From Runella slithyformis DSM 19594 (GTDB lineage: Bacteria; Bacteroidota; Bacteroidia; Cytophagales; Spirosomataceae): a stretch of DNA of 64,000 nt. The position numbers and the translations under genes are program-made. The notes beneath the pieces are model-generated. The model was not told the DNA's origin. It made no database searches and saw only the letters and a list, made by a program, of their open reading frames with translations. The stretch lies in NCBI RefSeq assembly GCF_000218895.1, contig NC_015703.1:2741001-2805000 (forward strand), written 5' to 3'. This document shows, piece after piece, positions 53,378-61,584 of the stretch; positions within the stretch are counted from its first letter, which is position 1; every line of letters begins with the position of its first letter.

Positions 53378-53505
53378 CCTGTATGTGGGACAGCTTTGAG
53401 TTGACTAATGAGATTGGCGAATTCTATTTTTAGAGAAGGATACTTTTTTACCAACCGTTTTATTTCTCGGTCAAATTTTCCGGTAGTTTCAATCTCAAAG
53501 CTCAT
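53378..53505 (-). pseudogene. RelE/ParE-superfamily toxin, 3' end lost at the IS
   Basis: From the ATG at 53505 about 42 host codons remain: MSFEIETTGKFDREIKRL, then VKKYPSLKIEFANLISQL, then KAVPHT. This matches the N-terminal half of RelE-type toxins of Bacteroidota, which are usually about 95-110 residues; the catalytic C-terminal half is gone. The open frame continues into the IS right end and stops there. It overlaps the antitoxin gene by 11 bp. Confidence 0.8.
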
Positions 53506-53701
53506 TAAGTAAATCGTCTGCTTTTTTTAATTTTACTTTCCCTTGTTTTGCCAATTTTACCTCTTCAATAGCATCAATCATTGAGCTGATTTCCTGTGCT
53601 TTTGCGGACGTAATGGTTTTCGATTTCACAAATCGGAAGCTTTTGATAAGTTCCAACATAAAATTGGCCTTATGGTCAGGTATATCCAGTAAAAGTTTCA
53701 T
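53495..53701 (-). CDS. Antitoxin-like protein, partner of the truncated RelE-type toxin
   Basis: 68 residues from the ATG at 53701. Residues 1-45 are helical (LLLDIPDHKANFMLELIKSF); the end is a Lys/Glu-rich helix (VKLAKQGKVKLKKADDLLNEL). This is a common small-antitoxin form in Bacteroidota lying just before a RelE-type toxin and overlapping its start, as here. Because the toxin is truncated, the gene may now be an orphan. No DNA-binding motif is obvious. Confidence 0.75.
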   Translation of the reverse strand: MKLLLDIPDHKANFMLELIKSFRFVKSKTITSAKAQEISSMIDAIEEVKLAKQGKVKLKKADDLLNEL

Positions 53702-53764
53702 ACTTTTTGTTATTATACTTGCTAAATTAGAGATTAATGAGAGTGAATAAAAAATTTTCACCAT

Positions 53765-53802
53765 AAAAAAAGAGCCGACTCTTTCGAGAAGGCTCTTTTT
53801 TT
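53765..53802 (-). terminator. Terminator after rpsG
   Basis: AAAAAAAGAGCC (53765-53776) and GGCTCTTTTTTT (53791-53802) pair perfectly. It ends the rpsL-rpsG transcript 22 bp past the rpsG stop; A/T runs on both sides make it usable in either direction. Confidence 0.85.
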
Positions 53803-53824
53803 ATGGGTATCTTCTTTCCTATTA

Positions 53825-54292
53825 CTAGAAACGGAAGTGAGAGAACGCCTTGTTGGCTTCAGCCATACGGTGCGTATCGTCTTTCTTCTTTACGGAGGCA
53901 CCTTCACCTTTTGAAGCCGCGATGATCTCAGCCGCCAAACGGTCACGCATGGTTTTTTCACCGCGCAGACGAGCGTATTTGATCATCCATTTCATGCCCA
54001 ACGCGATTTTACGATCAGGACGAACTTCAGTAGGAACCTGGAAGTTGGCACCACCAACACGACGGCTCTTTACTTCTACGGCAGGCATTACGTTGTTCAA
54101 CGCTTTGCGCCAGATCTCAAGACCGCTTTCGTTAAGGCGTTTTTCGGCAATTTCCAACGCACCGTAGAAAATATCATAAGCGGTGCTTTTTTTGCCCTGC
54201 AACATCAGGTTGTTTACAAACTTGGTTACCATTACGTCCCTGTATTTAGGATCAGGTAATAGGTATCTTTTTTTCGGTTTTGCCTTTCTCAT
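53825..54292 (-). CDS. rpsG: 30S ribosomal protein S7
   Basis: 155 residues, normal length. Opens [18 protein letters not shown]; family motifs [38 protein letters not shown] and [17 protein letters not shown] are intact. S7 binds the 3' major domain of 16S rRNA and initiates 30S head assembly. It follows rpsL by 162 bp. fusA, its usual downstream partner in the str operon, is missing here; a terminator follows instead. Confidence 0.98.
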   Translation of the reverse strand: MRKAKPKKRYLLPDPKYRDVMVTKFVNNLMLQGKKSTAYDIFYGALEIAEKRLNESGLEIWRKALNNVMPAVEVKSRRVGGANFQVPTEVRPDRKIALGMKWMIKYARLRGEKTMRDRLAAEIIAASKGEGASVKKKDDTHRMAEANKAFSHFRF

Positions 54293-54454
54293 TGTACTGA
54301 GTTGTTAATGTAGGTTTCGTTTTGCTCGGCTTTGAGGCCGATTTAACTGATTCATGCCAAACGTGTTTCGGCATTACTACCCTTTTATGCTATTGTACTG
54401 TATTACGCAAACAAAAAGGACGAGCGTTGGGTGGTTAGACCGTCAGCGCTCTGA

Positions 54455-54877
54455 TTACTTCTTCTTCTTAGCCGGAGCGCCTTTTCCTGCCGGTACTACC
54501 TGACCCGGTTTCGGACGTTTTGCTCCGTAAAGTGAGCGGCTTTGCTTACGGCCGTTTACACCGGCAGTATCAAGCGCACCGCGAACTACGTGATAACGCA
54601 CACCCGGAAGGTCTTTTACACGACCGCCGCGCACCAATACGATGGAGTGCTCCTGCAGGTTGTGTCCTTCGCCCGGAATGTAAGCGTTGACTTCCTTCAT
54701 GTTTGATAAACGTACACGCGCTACTTTGCGCAAAGCCGAGTTGGGCTTCTTCGGGGTCGTTGTGTATACACGCGTGCATACACCGCGACGTTGTGGGCAC
54801 GAATCTAAGGCCGGAGACTTAGATTTCCACGTCATTTGTTCACGTCCTTTGCGTACTAACTGTGAAATAGTTGGCAT
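54455..54877 (-). CDS. rpsL: 30S ribosomal protein S12
   Basis: 140 residues. S12 sequence is plain: [46 protein letters not shown], and [12 protein letters not shown]. The Lys positions linked to streptomycin response in other bacteria (TPKKPN and the later [11 protein letters not shown] context) carry the normal residues. It leads the rpsL-rpsG unit and has a well-formed Bacteroidota promoter about 50 bp upstream. The C-terminal Lys/Pro-rich tail is typical. Confidence 0.98.
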   Translation of the reverse strand: MPTISQLVRKGREQMTWKSKSPALDSCPQRRGVCTRVYTTTPKKPNSALRKVARVRLSNMKEVNAYIPGEGHNLQEHSIVLVRGGRVKDLPGVRYHVVRGALDTAGVNGRKQSRSLYGAKRPKPGQVVPAGKGAPAKKKK

Positions 54878-54927
54878 TTTATGCTGGTTTTTTCAAAAAT
54901 GGTTATACCACCCCAAAAATGGGAGTG

Positions 54928-54958
54928 CAAAAATAGTGGGTTTTCGCGGGAATACAAA
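54928..54958 (-). promoter_or_regulatory. Bacteroidota-type promoter of rpsL
   Basis: On the minus strand TTTG (54958-54955), exactly 19 bp, then TATTTTTG (54935-54928) match the -33 TTTG and -7 TAnnTTTG consensus. Transcription should start near 54921, about 44 nt before the rpsL ATG at 54877. Confidence 0.65.
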
Positions 54959-54985
54959 AATTAGGGGAGAAGTTTTTTGAAGAAT

Positions 54986-55153
54986 CCGTAGGGGCAGGGC
55001 TTGTCTCTGCCCATTTGTGAGGATAATACTGCCCGTTTTTAACCTAACAAACTGTTACTGACGAAAAATAAAATCGGGCGTACAAAAGCTTTTGGCGTTA
55101 AGGCAGAGTTTACGTTTTGAGCAGAAGGGCGGAGGCGAGCCCCGCCCCTACGG
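54986..55153. repeat. MITE-like element with GTAGGGGC terminal inverted repeats
   Basis: 168 bp bounded by CCGTAGGGGCAGGGCTTG and the inverted CGAGCCCCGCCCCTACGG, 18-bp arms with two or three mismatches. The right end directly abuts the rhodanese stop codon. The interior is AT-rich with no reading frame. Related shorter elements lie at 26753 and 33900. Confidence 0.7.
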
Positions 55154-55531
55154 TTATTTTATACCCTCTTTGGCCAAATCGGCGTAGCCGGCACCCTGAA
55201 GGTTATACACTTCTTTAAAACCTGCCTCTTTTAAGATCTTTGAGGCTTTGGTGCTCCGACCGCCGGCGGCGCAATACACAAATACCGGTTTGGATTTGTC
55301 CAGCTTCTCTACCTGCTGCTTAAAATCGGCCTCCATAAAATTGACACACTTGGAGGATTCGATTTTACCGGCGCTCCATTCACCGGGCGTGCGTACATCC
55401 AGCAATTGAGCCTTGGGGGTTTCTTTGTATTTTTGAACAAATGCCTTGGTGTCAAGATTGGTTTGGGCATACGCCCCGCTGATTCCACTGATGGCGACGA
55501 CCAATACGAATGATAACAAAAAAGATTTCAT
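55154..55531 (-). CDS. Exported single-domain rhodanese
   Basis: 125 residues. Signal peptide (LLSFVLVVAISGISGAYA before Q) then one rhodanese domain with LLDVRTPGEWSAGKI and active-site loop YCAAGGRS, Cys first. It should carry a persulfide sulfur in the periplasm. The TauE/SafE permease gene is 34 bp upstream on the same strand, hinting at a joint role in handling sulfite or thiosulfate. Its stop is adjacent to a MITE-like repeat. Confidence 0.92.
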   Translation of the reverse strand: MKSFLLSFVLVVAISGISGAYAQTNLDTKAFVQKYKETPKAQLLDVRTPGEWSAGKIESSKCVNFMEADFKQQVEKLDKSKPVFVYCAAGGRSTKASKILKEAGFKEVYNLQGAGYADLAKEGIK

Positions 55532-55565
55532 GTCAGAATGGATTTAAAGGGGTGATGTTGAAATA

Positions 55566-56372
55566 TTACCTCAAAAATAGTTCTTTAAAAAGAATGAATG
55601 CACCCATGAGAAGAATAAAATAACCAAAAATAGGTTTAAGCTTCTCGCCGCTGATCTTGTGCGCAAGGGAGCTGCCCGTCAGAATGCCGGTAATGGCAAT
55701 GGTGGAAAAATAGACGAGAAAGCGCCAGTCGATGAGTTCATGGAGGTGATAGTCCCGCCAAAAACCCATAAATGAATTGGCCGTAATGATGATTAATGAG
55801 GTTCCTACGGCTTTGTTCATGGGCAGATTGGCCATCAGTACCAGTGCCGGAATGATGAGAAAACCGCCGCCCGCGCCCAAAATACCCGTTATGCCGCCTA
55901 CTGAAATACCTTTGATAAACAACGGAAACGGATCGTAAGAACCATTGGCGGGTGTATTTTCATCCTCCGGATGCTCGTGCCGTTCGCGGATCATGGAGAA
56001 AGATGCAAGCAGCATCAGTACCGCAAAGAGAAGCAATAAAAAGAGTGATTTCGTGAGTATAAAATTGCCTTGGTGAACAATCACGGACGGAATCACGGGA
56101 AGGATAAAAGAGCGGGTCAGATACACGCTTACTAAAGACGGCAGACCAAAGATCAGGGTGGCAGGCCAGTGAATATTGCCCGCTCCCGCGCGAACCGTGG
56201 CGCCTACCATGCTTGTGATACCTACAATAAAAAGGGAGTAGGTGGTGGCAGCGAGGGCATCGATGGAAAATAAATAAACTAAAATAGGCACGGTGAGAAT
56301 GGAACCTCCGCTGCCTACAAGGCCCAGCGACAGTCCCATTAAAAAGGCCCCGATAAATCCTGCGATTTCCAT
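55566..56372 (-). CDS. TauE/SafE-family membrane permease
   Basis: 268 residues from the ATG at 56372; a start at 56405 adds eleven residues. Eight or so hydrophobic helices, with the two family repeats GLSLGLVGSGGSILTVPIL and GGITGILGAGGGFLIIPAL. TauE/SafE proteins export sulfite, sulfoacetate or similar anions. A hydrophilic acidic loop (about 125-145, ERHEHPEDEN) separates the halves. It precedes the rhodanese gene. A role beside nitrite/sirohaem genes is possible but not shown. Confidence 0.92.
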   Translation of the reverse strand: MEIAGFIGAFLMGLSLGLVGSGGSILTVPILVYLFSIDALAATTYSLFIVGITSMVGATVRAGAGNIHWPATLIFGLPSLVSVYLTRSFILPVIPSVIVHQGNFILTKSLFLLLLFAVLMLLASFSMIRERHEHPEDENTPANGSYDPFPLFIKGISVGGITGILGAGGGFLIIPALVLMANLPMNKAVGTSLIIITANSFMGFWRDYHLHELIDWRFLVYFSTIAITGILTGSSLAHKISGEKLKPIFGYFILLMGAFILFKELFLR

Positions 56373-56444
56373 TTGGTAGACGTTACCCCGAACCACATGC
56401 TGCATGTTCCGGCTCGAGGCTGAACGTTGACTTCGGTTTTAAAA

Positions 56445-57098
56445 TTAAAGTAATTTTTCTTCCAAAGCCAATTTGACGAGTTCGGCGGCGTTGTGTACCT
56501 GTAGGCGGCGCATCATGTTGGCGCGGTGATTGTCAACCGTTCGGACACTCAAATCCAATTGGTCAGCGATTTGGCGACTGCTCATTCCTTCGACCAACAG
56601 GCGCAAAACTTCCCGTTCTTTTTTAGACAGAAGCGTTTTACGCGATTCGGTTGCTTTCTCGATTTTCTGTACATGAGAGAGATAGCCGCTTGCAATGACA
56701 CCGGCTACCGATGCGTTGAAGTACTTGCCGCCATTTTTAACGGAATGAAGGGCCGTCATGATTTCGTCGCGGGTGGCATCTTTCAATAAGTAGCCATAGG
56801 CACCGGCTTCAACAGATTTAAGAATGTACGCGTCGTCATTGTGCATGGAAAGAATGATGGGGCGGATTCCAATCCATTGTTTTGTGACCTTTTTTACCAA
56901 CTCAATGCCTGAAATACCGGGCATTGAAATATCAACCAGCAGGATATGGGGTTTGAGCAAAGGGATTTTTTCGAGGGCTTCTTCGCCGTTGGAAGCTTCG
57001 CCGATGACTTCGATGTCGTCGGTATTTTCTAAAATAGACCGCAGGCCATTTCGAACAATGGTGTGGTCGTCTACGAGCAGTACTTGGATTTTCTTCAT
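56445..57098 (-). CDS. NarL/FixJ-family response regulator
   Basis: 217 residues. Receiver domain with DD at 10-11, phospho-acceptor Asp56 in LLVDISMPG, and conserved Lys in LLKDAT. LuxR-type helix-turn-helix at the C-terminus (LSKKEREVLRLLVEGMSSRQIADQL, split by family convention into scaffold and recognition helices). It follows its histidine kinase by 9 bp and is its clear partner. Because the kinase carries a nitrate-sensor-like domain and nirBD lie upstream, control of nitrite assimilation is the best guess. Confidence 0.95.
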   Translation of the reverse strand: MKKIQVLLVDDHTIVRNGLRSILENTDDIEVIGEASNGEEALEKIPLLKPHILLVDISMPGISGIELVKKVTKQWIGIRPIILSMHNDDAYILKSVEAGAYGYLLKDATRDEIMTALHSVKNGGKYFNASVAGVIASGYLSHVQKIEKATESRKTLLSKKEREVLRLLVEGMSSRQIADQLDLSVRTVDNHRANMMRRLQVHNAAELVKLALEEKLL

Positions 57099-57107
57099 GT
57101 TTGTTGA

Positions 57108-58544
57108 TTATGAGTGAGGTATTTGTGCAATGATTTCGGTGCCGCGTCCAATAGCCGAGTTGATTTTCAGGGTGCCGTCCAGCAGATGCGCCCTTTCGTG
57201 AAGGTTACGTAAGCCATTGGTAGGAGAGACGTTAGCTTTTGATTTTTTGCCGGTCACATTGAATCCTTTGCCGTTATCTTTAATTCGCAACGCTATTCTT
57301 TTATTGATGAGTGAAACTTCTAAACTAATTTGGGTAGCCTCGGCGTGCTTTACGGCATTATTGATGGCTTCCTGCGCAATTCGGTATAAGCCTATCTCGA
57401 CATTTCGGTCCAGCCGCTTCTCTTTCAGGTTGGAGGTAAAAGTGATGTGGGCATTCGTATTGCGGGCGGTCGAATCCACCAATTGCTTCAGGGCCAGATC
57501 AATGCCGAAATCGTTAAGAACGGTTGGCATCAAGTTGTGTGAGATGGTGCGTACTTCCTGAATCGTCTGTCCGATCACGGTGCGTAGATCCTGCATATTT
57601 CGCAGGTCTCGCGGATTCCAGTCGTTGGTTCCTCCAAAATTTTCGGCGATAAGTTTCAGTCCGGTAAGCATTTGCCCTACGCCGTCGTGCATTTCTTTCG
57701 AAAGCCGTTTGCGCTCTTCTTCCTGACCCTGCAACAATGCCGAAGCGCGAATTTTGTGCTCCTTGATTTCCTGTTGATGACGCATCTGTGTGGCTTCCAA
57801 TAATTGAGCCTGTGTATGACGAAGTTGTTGATACGCCCCTTGAAGCTCTCGGTTGGCAGTCATTGTTTGTTCACGAGCATCCATTAATTGAACAATGGTT
57901 TCGCGTAATTTTCTCACCGCAGGGCGAAAAATAAACACTCCTTCCAAGAGTAATATAACCAACGTTAAAGCCATTAGCCATAGTTCAATACGACGTAAGC
58001 GGGTTACTTTTTCTTTGGCCTCTTTATCATACCGAAATACGATTTGATTCATTTTGTGCAAAAAAGCCAATTCATGCGCAAATATAGTACGCACAGAAGC
58101 ATTGACCGCCAACGAATCTCCCGGTTTTTCCATCCATTGCAGAATCAAATGGGCGTTTTGACGAATGGCCTGAAAATGCGGCTCTATCTCCAAAAACATG
58201 GTCTTGACGGTATCGCTGTTGACATAGGTGGCGGAAATGTCCCGCAAATTGCCCGTGCGCAGCTGATCATGATGACTTTCCCAATCGGTCAATACCTCCT
58301 TAAATTCTTTCAGTTGAGTGTTTTGCGCTGCCGAGTCGGGACGTTGGGTAAAAAGCAGGGCGTTCTTGGCAATCACTTGACTCAGAAAACGTTGCCGCCC
58401 TGCAAAATTGACCAGCCAAGAGTCATTCAACCCATCATTAAGCGTATTCTGGACCAAAATTTGCCCCAAGATCGTCAGAAATGCGACCAATGATAATGCC
58501 GTAATGTACAGTCGGGTAAACCTTTTGGGAATGCGTAAGGGCAT
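57108..58544 (-). CDS. NarX-like sensor histidine kinase
   Basis: 478 residues. A transmembrane helix at 10-30, a periplasmic four-helix PilJ/NarX-type domain with LVNFAGRQRFLSQVIAKNA (the AGRQRxLSQ signature of type IV pili/nitrate-sensor domains), a second helix near 190-210, a coiled linker, then HisKA_3 with the phospho-accepting His286 in KEMHDGVGQ and a HATPase domain (NAVKHAEA, DNGKGFN, GLRNLHER). Together with the response regulator this resembles NarX-NarL. Nitrate or nitrite as ligand is inferred from the domain and from nirDB just upstream. Confidence 0.9.
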   Translation of the reverse strand: MPLRIPKRFTRLYITALSLVAFLTILGQILVQNTLNDGLNDSWLVNFAGRQRFLSQVIAKNALLFTQRPDSAAQNTQLKEFKEVLTDWESHHDQLRTGNLRDISATYVNSDTVKTMFLEIEPHFQAIRQNAHLILQWMEKPGDSLAVNASVRTIFAHELAFLHKMNQIVFRYDKEAKEKVTRLRRIELWLMALTLVILLLEGVFIFRPAVRKLRETIVQLMDAREQTMTANRELQGAYQQLRHTQAQLLEATQMRHQQEIKEHKIRASALLQGQEEERKRLSKEMHDGVGQMLTGLKLIAENFGGTNDWNPRDLRNMQDLRTVIGQTIQEVRTISHNLMPTVLNDFGIDLALKQLVDSTARNTNAHITFTSNLKEKRLDRNVEIGLYRIAQEAINNAVKHAEATQISLEVSLINKRIALRIKDNGKGFNVTGKKSKANVSPTNGLRNLHERAHLLDGTLKINSAIGRGTEIIAQIPHS

Positions 58545-58554
58545 GTGTTCAGAA

Positions 58555-58690
58555 TGACGATTTTTTTGAATGACGAATTATTCGAGCGGTCCGCCGCCGC
58601 GGTGACGAGTTACGAATGGGTTAAGTAACAAAGGGTTTGAATGGTGAATCACAAAAATTCGTCATTCGTCATTCTGAACTCGTCATTCGG
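58555..58690. repeat. GAATGACGA repeat cluster, inverted pair, copy 4
   Basis: GAATGACGA words at 58552-58580 face ATTCGTCATTC words at 58655-58690, with GC-rich CCGCCGCCGCGG between. The region separates nirD from the histidine kinase gene and could fold into a long hairpin in the joint transcript. Confidence 0.7.
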
Positions 58691-58693
58691 TTA

Positions 58694-59032
58694 TTAAATT
58701 CCAATATACACAAATCCGTCTTCTACCTTGACGGGATATACATTGATGCAATAGTCTTCGCCCTGAAGGTTGAGGCCGGTTTCGAGCGAGAACGTTTTTT
58801 TATGAAAAGGACAGGCCACTTTAGGATGTCCCCGTTGGTCGCCGAGCATACCCCGGCTTAAGATCATCTGGTGTTTATGTGGACATTCATTGTCGGTGGC
58901 GTACCATTTGTCGAGTTGTTTAAAATGAAAGACGGCAATTTGTTGATCATTGTATTTGATACATGCGCCGCCGTTTTCGGGAAATGCCGAGACGGGCGCG
59001 GCTTTAATCCAGTTGGTAGGTTGAGTGGTCAT
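58694..59032 (-). CDS. nirD: Nitrite reductase [NAD(P)H] small subunit (Rieske type)
   Basis: 112 residues from the ATG at 59032; the longer frame runs into nirB. NirD with an intact Rieske [2Fe-2S] site: Cys50-x-His52 in ECPHKH and Cys74-x2-His77 in ACPFHKK. It assembles with NirB for NADH-dependent nitrite reduction to ammonium in the cytoplasm. The nirB stop is 32 bp upstream on the same strand. The enteric NirD lacks the cluster ligands; this one keeps them, as do many assimilatory forms. Confidence 0.93.
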   Translation of the reverse strand: MTTQPTNWIKAAPVSAFPENGGACIKYNDQQIAVFHFKQLDKWYATDNECPHKHQMILSRGMLGDQRGHPKVACPFHKKTFSLETGLNLQGEDYCINVYPVKVEDGFVYIGI

Positions 59033-59064
59033 GAGAATGATTGAATAAATGATTAAGGGATAAG

Positions 59065-61584
59065 TTACCAGTCTGCCGGACGTTTTTGGCCTCTCATTTC
59101 TACAAAAGCAAGGCTGGGGTCGGCTTCTTCCGAGTTGACAAAGTGTGTAAAACGGGCTCGTATTTCGGGGGTTTCGACGGCCACTCGCCACTCGTCGTGG
59201 TAGGTTTCGATCAAATATTCCATTTCCTGTTCCAGCTCACTACAAATTCCGAGACTATCGTTGATGATTACCTCCCGCAGGTAGTCCAGTCCGCCTTCCA
59301 GTTTGTTGAACCAGGTCGCAGTGCGTTGAAGCGGCTCGGCGGTTTTGATATAAAACATCAGGAACCGGTCGATGTATTTTATGCAGGTGTCGTCGTCAAG
59401 GTCGCTCGCAAACAATACGGCGTGTTGAGGCTTGATGCCCCCGTTGCCGCACAGGTATAGGTTCCATCCTTTTTCGGTAGCAATGATACCAAAGTCTTTG
59501 CTCTGTGCTTCGGCGCATTCCCGGGTGCAGCCGGATACGGCGCTTTTCAGCTTGTGCGGTGCTCGAATACCTTTGTAGCGATTCTCAATCCTGACCGCAT
59601 AGCCTACCGCATCCTGCACGCCGAAACGGCACCACGTGTTGCCGACGCAACTTTTGACCGTACGCAGGGCTTTCCCGTACGCATGACCGCTTTCAAAACC
59701 CACTTCGATCAGCTCTTCCCAAATAAAAGGAAGCTGTTCAACGCGTGCCCCGAATAGATCTACGCGCTGGCCGCCCGTGATTTTGCAGTAGAGATCGTAT
59801 TTTTTGGCAACAATTCCGAGCGTGATCAATTGGTCAGGCGTAATTTCTCCTCCCGGCACGCGCGGTACGACCGAATAGGTGCCGCCGCGCTGGATATTGG
59901 CCATATACCGGTCATTGGTATCCTGAATTACGGCCTGTTTGGCAATCACATCGTTGTAAATACTCGCCAGCATCGACGCCACGGCAGGCTTACAGGTTTC
60001 GCAGCCGCATCCTTTCCCGTGTTTTTCCAGTACTTCATCAAAGGTGCGCGTACCTGACATTTTGATAAGGTGGTACATTTCCTGACGTGAGTAGTCAAAA
60101 TGTTCGCACAGGACTTTTTTGACCGTCTTCCCTTGTTTTTTAAGGGTTTCGGTCAATAGGTCCGACAGCATCGGCACGCAGCCTCCGCAACCTGTCCCTG
60201 CTTTGGTGCATTTTTTGATGGCTGCCATATCTCCGAGATTTTGAGATGCAATGGCTTCACAAATGCGGCCTTTAGTGATGTTTTCGCAGGAGCAAATGGA
60301 TGCGTCATCGGGCAGGGAGGCTACCCCCATACCGGTGCCCGTACTTTCGCCTTGACGAACGGGCATCACCAGCTCTTCGGGATTGGGCGGCAGGATGAGT
60401 TGGTTTTTGACCATCTGAAGCAACATGTTATAATTGTCTGCTTCGCCCACCAAAATTCCACCCAGAAGGTGCCTGCCGTCGGTGGTTACGTTGAGACGTT
60501 TGTAAATGCCCTTTAACTTATCTTCCACCACAATGGTATCGTGCGGGGTATGTTCACAGAAAGGGTCTCCAAAACTCGCTACGTCAACCCCGATCAACTT
60601 GAGCTTGGTTGACATATCAAAGGCCCGGAAGGATTTAGTGATTCCGTTTTCCGAAAATGCCGATGCAAGATTATGGGCCACCACTTCTGCCATTTCGTAG
60701 CCCGGCGCTGCGAGTCCGTAGATCATGCCTTGGTGCAGGGCACATTCCCCGATGGCATAAATGTCGGGATTGGTTGTTTGCAGTTCGTCGTTAACCATGA
60801 TGCCACCGCGCGGACCGACGCCCAAGCCGACGAGTTTGGCTAATTCGTCGCGGGGACGAATGCCGGCCGAAACCACCACCATATCCACCTCCAGCAAACT
60901 GCCATCGACAAAAGCGAGCCCTTTTACGCAGGATTCGCCTTCAAAGTGCGCCGTGTTTTTATGGAGGTGAATGTGAATGCCCAACGCTTCCATTTTTCGT
61001 TTGAGCATTCCTGCGCCGGCGGCATCCAATTGCCGGGGCATGAGACGCGGAGCGAACTCAATGACGTGGGTTTCGAGCCCGAGGTCGAGCGTGGCTTTGG
61101 CAGCTTCCAGACCCAAAAGTCCGCCACCGATCACTGCCGCCCGGGTGGCTTTTTGTGCGTAGCTCATGATGGCGTCTAAGTCTTCGATGGTTCGATAGAC
61201 AAATACGCCTTCTTTTTCAACGCCCGGAACAGGAGGTACGAAAGCCGAAGAGCCGGTCGCGAGAATGAGTTTGTCGTAGTCAACCCTACGTCCCGTGTGG
61301 GTGATTACGCAGTGTTCTTCGGGATGGATGTGCAGCACACACTCGCCCGTGAGGAGTTGAATGCCGTTATCGGCATACCAACTTGCCGGGGCCATCGTCA
61401 GCTCGTCGACCGACGTGCCGGAGAAATAGGCGGAGAGATGAACCCGATCGTATGCCGGTCGAGGTTCTTCACCGATCACCGTGATAGAAAACGAGCCGCC
61501 ACCCGCTTTGTTCAGCAACTTTTCGCAGAACTTATAGCCTACCATTCCGTTGCCTACTACCACTACCTTTTGAGGTTGTGCCAT
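59065..61584 (-). CDS. nirB: Nitrite reductase [NAD(P)H] large subunit
   Basis: 839 residues. Order: FAD domain with VVGNGMVGYKF; NAD domain with AVIGGGLLGLEAAKA; two BFD-like [2Fe-2S] domains (CSCENITKGRICEAI with GTGCGGCVP; then GKGCGCETCKP); a ferredoxin-like half domain; and the sirohaem/[4Fe-4S] domain with CVGNTWCRFG and SGCTRECAEA. It reduces nitrite to ammonium with six electrons using nirD as partner. Its sirohaem fits the divergent cobA gene. A 392-bp AT-rich divergent region lies upstream and should carry the regulated promoter. Confidence 0.97.
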   Translation of the reverse strand: MAQPQKVVVVGNGMVGYKFCEKLLNKAGGGSFSITVIGEEPRPAYDRVHLSAYFSGTSVDELTMAPASWYADNGIQLLTGECVLHIHPEEHCVITHTGRRVDYDKLILATGSSAFVPPVPGVEKEGVFVYRTIEDLDAIMSYAQKATRAAVIGGGLLGLEAAKATLDLGLETHVIEFAPRLMPRQLDAAGAGMLKRKMEALGIHIHLHKNTAHFEGESCVKGLAFVDGSLLEVDMVVVSAGIRPRDELAKLVGLGVGPRGGIMVNDELQTTNPDIYAIGECALHQGMIYGLAAPGYEMAEVVAHNLASAFSENGITKSFRAFDMSTKLKLIGVDVASFGDPFCEHTPHDTIVVEDKLKGIYKRLNVTTDGRHLLGGILVGEADNYNMLLQMVKNQLILPPNPEELVMPVRQGESTGTGMGVASLPDDASICSCENITKGRICEAIASQNLGDMAAIKKCTKAGTGCGGCVPMLSDLLTETLKKQGKTVKKVLCEHFDYSRQEMYHLIKMSGTRTFDEVLEKHGKGCGCETCKPAVASMLASIYNDVIAKQAVIQDTNDRYMANIQRGGTYSVVPRVPGGEITPDQLITLGIVAKKYDLYCKITGGQRVDLFGARVEQLPFIWEELIEVGFESGHAYGKALRTVKSCVGNTWCRFGVQDAVGYAVRIENRYKGIRAPHKLKSAVSGCTRECAEAQSKDFGIIATEKGWNLYLCGNGGIKPQHAVLFASDLDDDTCIKYIDRFLMFYIKTAEPLQRTATWFNKLEGGLDYLREVIINDSLGICSELEQEMEYLIETYHDEWRVAVETPEIRARFTHFVNSEEADPSLAFVEMRGQKRPADW

